Of a DNA stretch of 64,000 nt, positions 10,360 to 19,599 are shown piece after piece. Numbering within the stretch: position 1 is the stretch's first letter; the number at the start of each line of letters is the position of its first letter. The notes under the pieces are model-generated. The model saw only the letters and a list, made by a program, of their open reading frames with translations. It was not told where the DNA came from and searched no databases. The translations under genes were made by a program, and so were the position numbers. The stretch is from Sepioteuthis lessoniana (lineage: Eukaryota > Mollusca > Cephalopoda > Myopsida > Loliginidae): assembly GCA_963585895.1 (NCBI GenBank), contig CAUZXS010004324.1, positions 1-64,000 on the forward strand, read 5' to 3'.

Positions 10360-11090
10360 ATTTAAAGTAGAATATTTTATTACATCAATGGAATCAGCTA
10401 CCCAAATTCAATTCTTGCCCAGTCGGCTGGGGCTGTAGAATACACTGACTGCTTCTCTGCAGAGAGGTAAGACCCCCCCCCCAACGAGTGTCCTGGATAT
10501 GACACTAAACAATCTGATGGTGAAGTTCTAGCAGTGCTGGAGCTTTGGGGAATGCGGAGTACCCCTTCATTGCCATTGCTCCTAGGTCCACTCTGGCCCG
10601 GAGTGGTAGCACCTGATAAGGTTCCTGTCTATGGGTAAAATTGAACTAACAGCATACTTATGCTAAACTGAATTGTTTGAGTAAACTGAATAGCTTGAAA
10701 TAGAAATGTTTTTCACAATTAAACTGTACTTACATTTAAACTGCGTGCTTATGCTTAACTGAATTATTTGAAATAGTACTATTTTTCGACATTAAAACTG
10801 TATTAACATTTAACTGAATTGTTACATATAGTATTGAATATATTATATTGAATAGTTTGAAATAGAAATGTTTTTGACAATTAAACTGTACTTATACTAA
10901 ACTGAATTGTTTGAAATAGAACAGATTATTTACATAAAAATGGATTTGGCGTTAAATAACCTACAAAGGTTGATATGCCATAAAACCCAATAAACCAAAC
11001 CAAACCAAACCAACCAAATTCAATTCCTGGACAAAGCTGTTTGCATTTTACTTCATGTTCATGCTCTTGGGAAAGTTATTGGTAATTGTT
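10360..11090 (+). repeat. SINE family A split by a SINE B
   Basis: The left part (about 10360-10417) resembles the family A head (AATGGAATCAGCTACC). The right part (11014-11090) continues with CAATTCCTGGACAAAGCTG and TTTGCATTTTACTTCATG. The interruption is SINE B 10418-11013 with a 16-bp target duplication, so B inserted into an older A. Confidence 0.7.
10418..11013 (+). repeat. SINE family B, full length, with target duplication
   Basis: A 16-bp duplication (CCAAATTCAATTCTTG at 10402-10417, CCAAATTCAATTCCTG at 11014-11029) frames it. The head starts CCCAGTCGGCTGGGGCTGTA and is not obviously a tRNA. The middle contains GGTCCACTCTGGCCCGGAG. An array of imperfect repeats built on AAACTGAATTGTTTGAAATA follows. 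The 3' tail is the hairpin block shared with family C, ending in an ACCAA-rich stretch. Six related copies or fragments lie in the window. Confidence 0.85.
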
Positions 11091-11099
11091 GGTGGAAAA

Positions 11100-11393
11100 G
11101 AAAATATTTTGTAGTGTCCTCACTTCCCAAGGACCAATATTAGCATTGGCATATCTGTGATATTGTTTTATAGTTGCTCGTACCACGTGACTTCTAGTAT
11201 CGCGGAGGTATAAAAAACGTTGTGTTTCTTGAGCACTGGGGTACTGAAAGATCTCAGTCAGTAGTAAGACCAACTTCAGACGTAACACCCACAGCACAAG
11301 ACTTCTAATATTTGTTGGATTGTACCACTTCAGTTAATAAATAATTAACTCTATTTCACTGTGTATCTCTTCCTTACCACAATACAACAGATA
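11100..11393 (+). repeat. Possible solo-LTR fossil
   Basis: GC-richer than its flanks. It has a TATA-box-like GGAGGTATAAAAAACG at about 11205 and an AATAAATAATTAAC polyadenylation-like motif at about 11335, and it ends ACAACA next to a SINE D tail. The arrangement fits an LTR. No partner LTR, primer site or coding part was found, so this stays tentative. Confidence 0.35.
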
Positions 11394-11395
11394 TA

Positions 11396-11645
11396 TAAAA
11401 GTAAAGTTGGCGACCTTAGTCAAGGGTGACCCAAAAGCTCCCTTTTCATTAGCTACTATGCTGAGGTGTAGGGAAGGGTGCTACTCCTTTCCCTGAATTG
11501 ATCCACTTTACCCATGATCTCTACCTTATAATAATGAGTGTTAAGCAAGTACCATTTTTTGAGTCTTTGGTATGACTCAACCTGAAATTGAACCCCAGTC
11601 TTCCAGGCCATTGGCAAACACTCTACCAACTAGAACAATGGGCCA
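11396..11645 (-). repeat. SINE family D
   Basis: Minus-strand copy with the tRNA-like head at the right (complement of TTGGTAGAGTGTTTGCC and GGGGTTCAATTTCAGG) and the tail at the left (AAAGTTGGCGACC). Confidence 0.8.
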
Positions 11646-11649
11646 GTTA

Positions 11650-11800
11650 GTGTAAGGATTATTCTACCACTGAAAGAAAGACAAGATTAATTTGTTGATA
11701 TTTACAAGAAGATTTAATATCTAATATATACAATATACATATCAGTGGCATTAAAAGAATACATAAATGTGTCTCAACAGATAAAAGTATACTCATATTA
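11650..11800 (+). repeat. Unnamed interspersed repeat H, copy 1
   Basis: Shares an ordered series of blocks with 28215-28375: an AAGGATTATTCT/AACAATCCTAAC region, GAAAGACAAGATTAA, TATCAGTGGCATTAAAAG, then GAATACATAAATGTG. Non-coding; class unknown. Confidence 0.45.
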
Positions 11801-12065
11801 TTTCATGAACAAGAAGAATCAGGAAAAGTAACTAAAAAGACAAAAAGTTTATTTGATGTAATATCAATTATATGTAATACCACGTGTGGCATTACTGTTT
11901 TATGGCAGAGACAATATCTCTAGTGTTCAAAGAACAGTGGCAAATAGAGATCGAAAATAAGTTTCTGTAACTGTCATGTGACATGGCATGAGGACACCAA
12001 CATTGAGCAGCATCCATTCTTTTTGAATCTTCTCACCAGATGCATAGTTCATTCCAACATTTTCT

Positions 12066-12420
12066 TTCCTAAAAAGCAACCCGTTGGCTAGGATTGTAAA
12101 ATATGCCGATTGCACCTTTGCAGGGAGGTAAGAACTCCTCCTTCCAATGATGCCACCTGTTGGCTGTGTGTGGCTCGCCATAATGGTTTTAGGACAGGAT
12201 CTCAGTGGCTGTGCTGTTTTTGATCTGGCAGCCGAGTGGTCAAGTGACTTGCAGCACTCCACTTTGGCCCTTAATAAGCTAGATGGGTGGTTAGAGAGGC
12301 CCAATCCAATCAATAGGCTGGTCGTGTCAAGCCCTAGCACCAAATATGATTGTCCCAATCATATTCTTTGACTGCTCATGAGGCAAAACTAGTACCCAAC
12401 CCTATGCTATCTTATGTGGT
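12066..12420 (+). repeat. SINE B-related segment with a second tRNA-like block
   Basis: The start (CCGTTGGCTAGGATTGTAAA, GCAGGGAGGTAAGAACTCC) is a diverged family B head. It is followed by sequence not found in other B copies, including GCAGCCGAGTGGTCAAGTGA, which resembles the 5' half of a leucine or serine tRNA. It may be a composite or a distinct SINE. Confidence 0.4.
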
Positions 12421-12625
12421 GGCTGAGGGTCAGTTGTGTTGAGAGAATGGGACTTGAGACTGTTGAATTGTTGGGTATCAAGTGTTGGATACTGGGGGCT
12501 TGAGATTAGTAAGGGTTTCGGATCCCACTCCAGACACAAGTATATTGATAGTGTATTTCCATCTCAATCAAGGTGAATGGGTTCCCCCATGGTAAATTCT
12601 CAACATAAGTTGGACTTTATAGTAA

Positions 12626-13448
12626 TTGGTGGAACATAGGACCAGTAAAAAAGATAAAAATAGCTTATTCAAACAACACAAAACCCAGTGTACCTCATTC
12701 AAATTATCCAAGAGATGCCATCCAGACATAGACACAGATGTAGATAGTGACAGCAACATAGATGAAGCAACAACTTCTTTTCCTAATTTCATAGTTTCAA
12801 TAGACAAAAAGTCTTTAACAATAGAAAGATTTCTTTCAGCAAAAGTAGTACCTAAAACAGTAAAAACAACCCGCAACAATAATCCAATTATGGATACAAT
12901 TAAAAAGAAGTGTGCTGAACTATCATTAAAAAAACAACCACTCTCCGCAATATGAAAATCAAAGCATGTCCACATCAATCCCTCAATACATCCAGAAGAG
13001 TGGTGAGAAGTTCTGAACTCTCTGCCTGTTCCATCAAAGGAATAAAACTCAACCTAAAAGGCAAAAAGTATCTGATGTAAAGAGAATATTAATAAGAAAA
13101 AATGACCAACTTATTAACGCTAACACTTGCATCGTTACTTTCAACACCCCAAAACCTCCACCTAAACTTAAAACTGGCTTTATGATAGTGAAGATTGAAA
13201 CTAATCCATTTCAATGCCACAACTACCAAGAGTTTGTGCACTGCAAAAGGTGGGACACCAAAAAGGCAATAGGCAAAAATTGTGGGAAGGATGGTTCTGA
13301 TTTCCCAGAATCTACATGCAAACAACTAAAATGCACAAATAGCAATGGAAATCCCCTGGCTGACTCAAGACTCAATGAAGCGTCTAAAAGAGAAAAAGAG
13401 GCAGTGAAAATTAAATATACTCAAAACATTTCTTTTGTAGAGTCATGA
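12626..13448 (+). pseudogene. LINE ORF1, gag-like with zinc knuckle
   Basis: Two frames carry the product. The first (12626-12955) is Ser/Thr/Asp-rich. The second part (about 12980-13445) reads SDVKRILIRKNDQLINANTC, TFNTPKPP, then a Cys/His series in FQCHNYQEFVHC and ADSRLNEASKREKEAVKIKY. The Cys/His spacing resembles the RCFKCQRFGH-type knuckle of Jockey-clade ORF1 proteins, but several Cys are lost (for example CKRWD where CxxC is expected). The family role is to bind the LINE RNA as a nucleic-acid chaperone. Stops and frame changes make it non-functional. Confidence 0.75.
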
Positions 13449-13779
13449 AAAATTCTTGAGACCACCTTCTCACCTTGGCCCTACTCAAGAGTAATACAAC
13501 CTATACCAAACCCATCTGCTCCAGATTGCAGGAGTGCTTCCATGCCCCAAATTAAACCATTTCCTCAGACCCAATTTCTACACCCAAACTCATTCAAAAA
13601 GAACAAATGACACCACCTTCTTCCTTCAAATCAGGAAAACCCTCATTAGACACCCAAGAATCTCCCAAATAGTGACCATCAAGATTCCCAATAAAACCAC
13701 TCCTCTCTATGGAAGAAAAAAAACTCCAGATAAATTAGAATCACCTAAACAAAAACGTCAAGACAAAACATGCTTATGA
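13449..13779 (+). pseudogene. LINE ORF1 C-terminal remnant
   Basis: Pro/Gln/Lys-rich sequence continuing the ORF1 C-terminus (LIRHPRISQIVTIKIPNKTT). Jockey-type ORF1 proteins often carry a poorly conserved, Pro- and Ser-rich end after the knuckles. The assignment rests on position. Confidence 0.45.
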
Positions 13780-13959
13780 TCCCAATCTGGGCACAAAACA
13801 CAAGTAACTATAACTTCCAATGAAATTCTGAAAACTCATTGCAAATTCAATATACTAGAAAAAATGGAAGCATAAGAAAATCCCCAACCTCACAAACACA
13901 AACTACACAAAACAAAAAAACGCTTAAAAACACAAGATCTAATTTTAACATTGGTCAAA

Positions 13960-14720
13960 ACACAATACCATGGAACTGTTGCAGACTCAAAGCAAACCTC
14001 AGTGATTTGCTTTTGTTACTAACAGAAATAAATTAGGCTATAATCTGTCTGTAAGAAACATTTCTCAAAGAAAAGATAAATATAAAAACTTTGAAAGCTA
14101 CAATTACATGCATAATACTGAACTCAGGGCCTAGGTGGGTGTATCGATCCTAATTAGGAATGATATACCCTAAAGCAAAATTAACCTAAACACTAACCGA
14201 TAAGTAACAGCTGTCAAAGCAATCATACACAGAACTATGAATATTTACTCCCTATAAATTCCTCTACAAGATTCTATCAACAAAAATGACTTCAACGACT
14301 TAATGCTACAATTTCTCAAACCTGTTTTCATATTAGGAGATTCAAACAACTACCATATTATATGGAGTATTAAAAACAAACAAACAAAAAGGGCAGAATA
14401 CTTGAAAGGATCATCAACAATAACAATCTATGCCTCTTTAATAAGAAATCTTCATCCATCTTAGCTGAAATCTTTGAAAAAAACACATCCAGCCAAAACC
14501 ACCAACAATTCATAAAAATCAAACAAAATGTGGAAAAGTTCAAAGTACAATAACTCAGAAGAATATAACAAGCTATTCACCCGATTAGAATTGATGGACT
14601 CTTTATAAATCCCACAGTACAGCTGTTGGTCAAGATGATATAAATCATGAGTTCTTAAAACAACTGCCCAAAGAATCAATCATATATCTTCTGGAGGTTT
14701 ATAACAATATATGGAGGAGC
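13960..14720 (+). pseudogene. LINE ORF2 endonuclease domain relic
   Basis: Conserved landmarks of the exonuclease-endonuclease-phosphatase fold appear in order: IPWNCCRLKANLSDLLLLLT (about 13968-14030), a CL-ETFLKEK block (about 14048) around the catalytic Glu, and an LGDSN-like block at about 14335. By family knowledge this domain nicks the target for target-primed reverse transcription. Stops occur between every landmark. Confidence 0.65.
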
Positions 14721-14759
14721 TCCAAATTTTCAGATATATGGATATAGATTGACAGTCAT

Positions 14760-15500
14760 TCCCATTTCTTAAAACGGAAAATATAATTTGAATCCAGATA
14801 ACTACCATCTCATTGCCCTGAGAAGTTGCCTGTGCAAAACCATGGAATGTATGATCAGCAACAGACTTATATGGTTTCTCGTAAGAAACGAACTAACCAT
14901 TATCCTTCAATCTGGATTCCATAAGAAAAGAGGAACTATTGACCACCTCTTTCATCTAGAGACCTTCATAAGGGAAGCTTTTGTTAATCATATTTACCAA
15001 CCCATCCGCTTGGGCAGGATATGACACAAGGTCAATTTTTAAGCAGAGTTTAACAGGTTTGAATTCAGAGTTTTCCTTCTCCTAGACTAGTTTCCTCACC
15101 AAGGCTGAAGAACCTAGTCTGCCCTACTATTTACCCATAGCTGGAGGGAGAATAATTGGATTCATACCTTTCCCAAGGGTATTAGTGCTTTGTGAAATGC
15201 AATCAGTCAGGATCCAGGATTTGCCGTGTCCATATCCTGTGATGATAACCATTACACCATGAGCTTTTGTTAATAAGGAGCATCTAACAGCAATCTTTTT
15301 CAATCCAGAAAAGATATATGACTTGATATAGAAGTATGGCATATAAGGAATCTACACATTCTTCACCTAAGAGGAAGATTACTAAACAACTTTCTCTTTA
15401 GAGATCATATTGTATCTACCCTCTCTGACCTCCAAAACCAAGAGGGAGTATCCTCGTGGTAATCCGCTTTAGCATAAAAATTAACAGTATCATTAAATGC
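14760..15500 (+). pseudogene. LINE ORF2 reverse transcriptase relic, split by a SINE A
   Basis: Before the SINE the frame reads DNYHLIALRSCLCKTMECMI, GFHKKRGTIDHLFHLETFIR (14797-14975). After it, translation resumes AIFFNPEKIYDLI, which is the palm motif A region (AVFFDLEKAYD in intact relatives) with the catalytic Asp already lost. The YADD motif region is not recognisable. The SINE sits in the FVN codons and duplicates AGCTTTTGTTAAT. The decayed RT cannot function. Confidence 0.8.
14989..15261 (-). repeat. SINE family A inside the LINE, with target duplication
   Basis: A 13-bp duplication AGCTTTTGTTAAT (14976-14988 and 15262-15274) is perfect. The SINE body is full length with the head at the right. 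This fixes the relative age: the LINE came first and the SINE later. Confidence 0.93.
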
Positions 15501-15519
15501 CTTAAGATTGGAATAGACA

Positions 15520-16345
15520 GTGCCCTGGAGGTCTTACTTTAAAGAGCTAGACCCCATACAAAATGAAAGCTTAAGACTAATCTTAAGAGTCTTCAAAACT
15601 TCTTCCGTGAAAAGCTTACATGAAGAGGCTCATGAAGCACCCCTACAAATCAGAAGCGAAAAAGTTGCTCTACAGTACTACACAAAATTTAAATCTTGCT
15701 CATCCAACCCAGCTTACAATAGTATCTTTTAACCAAGGTACAAGCAGTGTTTTGAAAAATAAGAAAAATCAATAAAACCTTTTGGCCTTCAGATGGAACC
15801 CATCCTCAAAGAATCTAAAATCTCTTTCATGAGTATACACGAAAACATCACACAGAAGACACCACCTTGGATTATAAAAAAAAATAATGTAATCTTCATA
15901 CTAAGTGAACTCTCTAAAACTAAAACTCATCCCAGCACTTACCAAGATATGTTCCTCAACATCCTAGAACCTCATCCCAACCACCGCTACACCTTTACAG
16001 ATTGCTCCAAAGACAACAATAAAACAGCGTACGAAGACATTTTAGAAAAGAAAATTATAAAAGGTCTTCTAAAAGAAAGTTCCATCCTTTCAGCAGAAGC
16101 CTGTGCCATAGACCTAGTGCTTAACATCATCTTGGAGAGTGACCACAAAAGCTTATAAACTAACTTAAAAACTGAAATTAATAGATTTATTCATAAAAAT
16201 GGTAAAAATGCTGGAATAAAAACATTTACCATAAGTTCTCCTTAATCAAACCTACTTCAAGAGACTGGAGACCAGCATTTAGAAAATCCAGAAAGCAACA
16301 ATTCGTTTTATCCCGATTACACATTGGTCTTTCAAGGCATAACAC
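15520..16345 (+). pseudogene. LINE ORF2 C-terminal part: connector and RNase H-like domain relic
   Basis: 15543-15732 reads DPIQNESLRLILRVFKTSSV, a connector typical of Jockey LINEs. 15793-16158 reads YTFTDCSKDNNKTAYEDILE (RNase H DGSK region, with the Asp retained and Gly changed to Cys) and SSILSAEACAIDLVLNIILE (catalytic Glu region). About 16260-16345 reads FRKSRKQQFVLSRLHIGLSR, the RLRIGHT-like block near the C-terminus. The B SINE interrupts it after HNTPF. Confidence 0.8.
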
Positions 16346-16352
16346 ACCTTTT

Positions 16353-17001
16353 TGCCCAGTCAACTGGAGCTGTAGAATACACTGACAGCACCTCTGCAGA
16401 GGGGTAAGACAACCCCCTCCACAATGAGTGTTCTGGATATGATACTAAACAATCTGATAGTGAGATTCCAATGATGCTGGGACTTTGGGGAATGCAGAGT
16501 ACCTCTTCATTGCTATTGCTCCCAGGTCCACTCTGGCCTGGAATGGTAGCACCTGATAGGGCCCTATCTATGGGTTAAATAGAACGAACTGTATACTTAT
16601 GCTAAACTGAATTGGTTGAATTAGAAGTGTTTGATTAAACTGAATAGCATGAAATAGAAATGTTGTTGGCAATTAAACTGTACTTACATTTAAACTGCAT
16701 ACTAAACTGAATTGTTTGAAATAGAACTGTTTTTGACATTGAAAATGTATTTACACTAAACTGAATTGTTTCATACAGAACTGTTTTGAACTGTGTGTAA
16801 ATAAAATCTATACTTATACTTAGCTGAATTAGAACTGTTTGAATAAACTGAATAGCTTGAAATAGAAATGTTTTTGACAAACTGTGTACTCATGGTAAAC
16901 TGAATTGTTTGAAATAGAACTGATTATTTGTTTAAAAATGGATTTGGCATAAAATAACCTACAAAGGTTGATATGCCATAAAACCCAAACAACCAACCAT
17001 T
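16353..17001 (+). repeat. SINE family B inside the LINE, with target duplication
   Basis: The duplication AACACACCTTTT (16341-16352) and AACACACTTTT (17002-17012) flanks it. It is the longest B copy, with head, middle, about seven imperfect repeats of a unit containing AAACTGAATTGTTTGAAATA, and the hairpin tail (GGCATAAAATAACC...GGTTGATATGCC). Confidence 0.92.
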
Positions 17002-17212
17002 AACACACTTTTATCCTCAAACAAGAACAACTCCAATGTATAACATGCCAAACACCCTGCTCAGTTAAACACTTTTTCATAGAATGTAAAGTTTTCACTC
17101 ACATCATAAAATGCTTTTTCAATGTAGATAATATGAAAGATCTATTTGCAAATGTTGACATAGATGAAATTCTGTCCTTTTTGAGAGAAACAAAAATATA
17201 TCAAAAAATATA
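17002..17212 (+). pseudogene. LINE ORF2 C-terminal Cys/His motif
   Basis: Resumes directly after the SINE B as HTFILKQEQLQCITCQTPCS, then VKHFFIECKVF. This keeps the C-x2-C-x3-C-x4-H-x4-C pattern found at the end of Jockey-type ORF2. It continues to DIDEILSFLRETKIYQKI and a stop at about 17212. Read from 17009 this last stretch is open, so decay is uneven along the element. Confidence 0.8.
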
Positions 17213-17575
17213 AACGTAAACCTGATCAATATACCATATAAAGTAAACCTGCTACATGATTCCTGACGGCGTTAACATATCGTCAAAACTGTTAACTGCA
17301 TAAATGTAATTATAGACAAACAACTTACCTTATTTTCCCTTACTTCTAGTCATAAAATATCCCCTGATGGGTTGATATGTTGTTATAGTCGATTTAACCA
17401 TACCAAACCAGTTAACATGTGAATTAAACTTTCCCAGAAATGTTTTCCTCCAAGCTACAAACTTGGACTTTTCAAGCCCAGGGTTAATAAATGCCTAACT
17501 TAGTCAGGATTACTACTTCATTGTCCCTTTCTAATTGACTTTTGTTACATCTTTACCTATCATTTGTTATTTTGT

Positions 17576-17858
17576 AACCTATTGGGTAAAAAATCCTATA
17601 TATTACAACCAATAGATGAAGCAAAAAAAGTTAGAAATATCCACACATCAAACAAATCAGAATGATTAAAACAAAAAATTTGTACAAATCAGTAAAAAAA
17701 TTAGGATCCAAAATTAAATAAGTGGTTTCTGGAATCAGATTTTTATTGATTTGTACAGAAGTTTTTGATCTGCTTTATTTGTGGGTGTTTCTTACTTATT
17801 TATGTTTCACCTATTGGTTGTAAAATACAGGATTTTATATCCTATAAACCTTTTGCAT
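17576..17858. mobile_element. Long foldback (MITE-like) element
   Basis: The left arm (about 17576-17708: ATATTACAACCAATAGATGA...TTTGTACAAATCAGT) and right arm (about 17730-17858: TGATTTGTACAGAAGTTTTT...CACCTATTGGTTGTAAAAT) are imperfect reverse complements over about 120 bp with a short spacer. It is non-coding. Confidence 0.7.
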
Positions 17859-17859
17859 A

Positions 17860-19274
17860 AAATGGCAAACTGGACTTATTTAGGGTGACTTTGAATATTT
17901 TAAAAAGAAAACTGATCAACTTTTCTTCAGCCTTCACCAGGTATTTGCTTTTTTCTGAGAAGAAAGAATTTTCTCTTTTTCACATTTAGATTATACCTCT
18001 GATGAGGACTGAAGAATAGATCTATCAAAACATTGTGTTAAGTACATAAAAAATCCAGGAATGTTTAATTGTCTGAACAATTTTGGATGTAAGGAAAATT
18101 AAATTTTGATTTTTCAAGAATATTTTCAGACTCTTTGTAAAATATTCTTTTGTTTTGTTAAGAATAATAGCAAATACCAGGGTTGATAAGTAAAACCTCT
18201 AATCCTATAAAACAGGTTTAAGATCAAATAAAATCATTGAATTTGTTTCAGAATAAAGTCTGTTTCTCTTCAAAAGTATTATTTTATTTTTCATCATAGT
18301 CACCATTTGATACAGAGCCATGGCAAAGATACTGGACACTTATCCACACAATGCAAGAAGGTGTTCAAAACTGACATGCTAGTAAATAATTTGTTAATAT
18401 TTTAAATGTCATTTATATCTTTTGATCTTCTCTCAACTCAAAACCCAATCTTAGTAAATGAGTAGAACCTAAGTAAATATCTATATCTACCAATCTATAT
18501 CCAATTTCATCAGTCTGTCTACATTTCACCATTTCTAAAAATAAAGTGAAGAAATTTTTTGTAATTTATCATTAAACCCTAGATCTTTAATATTTTCTAT
18601 CGAAATTATCATATTCTTTTTTTTTAAGGATTAGCTTAATGTGAAAATACCACCCCACACTGCCGGGGATCCAATGCTCTTGGTTGCACCTTTCTGTGCA
18701 GTTTCTTTGCAGCTGTATTTTGCATCTTAATGGCTGATTATCTAGTGAGGACTATCGCTACAAAATTGGCACCAGTTGTAGACACACCCAGTCACTTGGG
18801 TGGAGCATTCACAAGTCAAACAAAACAATACAATACAAACAGAGGAAGGAAGGAAAGAAAAGACAAAAACAACGCACTTGAGACAACAAAACCATAAAAA
18901 GGAAGAGTCTGTGACAATTTGGTACTCTGTGTGTGTATGTGGCTATCGCAAAAGCCTTGTGAAAATCCTTGCAGGTATCAAAAATGCCAACTCATCACTG
19001 ATCATCACCTTCACTCTGACTGACGTCCTCACTCTGACTGGTCATTATCTTCACTCTCTTGTGCTAACTTCTTACTGGTGGGTCCTTTCTAACTGTTCTG
19101 TTTGAGACCCTTCTCTAACTGACTGGGCATATCTCTTTGTGCCAAGACCACACACAAGCAATCCACACATGAAATCTCTCCGACAATTTGCTGCCATCTA
19201 AAGAGACCAAAGATTAAATCCTTTTTAGATATTTATCCACAAACACATACACAGAGACACACACACATACATCC

Positions 19275-19280
<6 letters not shown>
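17860..19280. other. Unassigned DNA with one GC-richer segment
   Basis: 17860-18640 is plain AT-rich sequence. 18640-19200 is more complex, with CCACCCCACACTGCCGGGG, a CTACAAAATTGGCACCAG block and repeated CTGACT motifs (about 19012-19045). It may be a decayed LTR-element end, but no paired repeat or domain was found. The 101-codon frame at 18800 matches no family known to me. Confidence 0.4.

Positions 19281-19283
<3 letters not shown>

Positions 19284-19341
<58 letters not shown>
19284..19341. repeat. (GT)n microsatellite
   Basis: About 56 bp of GT abutting the left arm of the foldback at 19341. Confidence 0.95.
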
Positions 19342-19342
<1 letters not shown>

Positions 19343-19544
19343 TAGAAATATATCGAAAGTTGGATAAATCAAACACTTAATAAAGATTTAGATGTATGAT
19401 ATTTTGTTCGGACTTTATTTCATCTTCATGAACTTCAATGTCTTGAAGAAGTTTGTGAAAATGAAATAAAGCCCAGACAAAATCTCACACATCTAAATCT
19501 GATTTAAGTGTTTGATTTATCCAACTTTCCACATATTTCTATCA
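19341..19544. mobile_element. Near-perfect foldback element
   Basis: Arms of about 98 bp (GATAGAAATATATCGAAAGT... and ...CATATTTCTATC) are strongly matched reverse complements with almost no spacer. Simple repeats flank both sides ((GT)n left, (TA)n at 19565-19592). The RNA would form a long hairpin. It is non-coding, probably a MITE, and younger than the foldback at 17.6 kb because its arms match better. Confidence 0.75.
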
Positions 19545-19560
19545 TACTGTCAGATTCACT

Positions 19561-19596
<36 letters not shown>

Positions 19597-19599
19597 GCA

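Larger units (their letters stand above)
12540..17411 (+). mobile_element. Jockey-type LINE, near full length, decayed, with two nested SINEs
   Basis: A non-LTR retrotransposon with ORF1 (zinc-knuckle, gag-like), then ORF2 with AP endonuclease, reverse transcriptase, RNase H-like domain and a C-terminal Cys-rich motif, in the usual Jockey order. Without the two SINE insertions the element is about 3.9 kb. The 3' untranslated region (17215-17411) ends in a block (17351-17379) closely similar to the 3' tail of SINE families B and C. It is riddled with stops and frameshifts and cannot move. Confidence 0.85.

Noticed and set aside
10418-17001. CRISPR-like array in SINE B repeats
   Set aside because: The units are imperfect, with no conserved-length unique spacers, and they recur within a dispersed SINE in an animal genome.
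18640-19200. LTR-element end with a primer-binding region near GGCACCAGTTGTAG
   Set aside because: No matching repeat, purine tract or coding domain was found nearby, so it is left unassigned.
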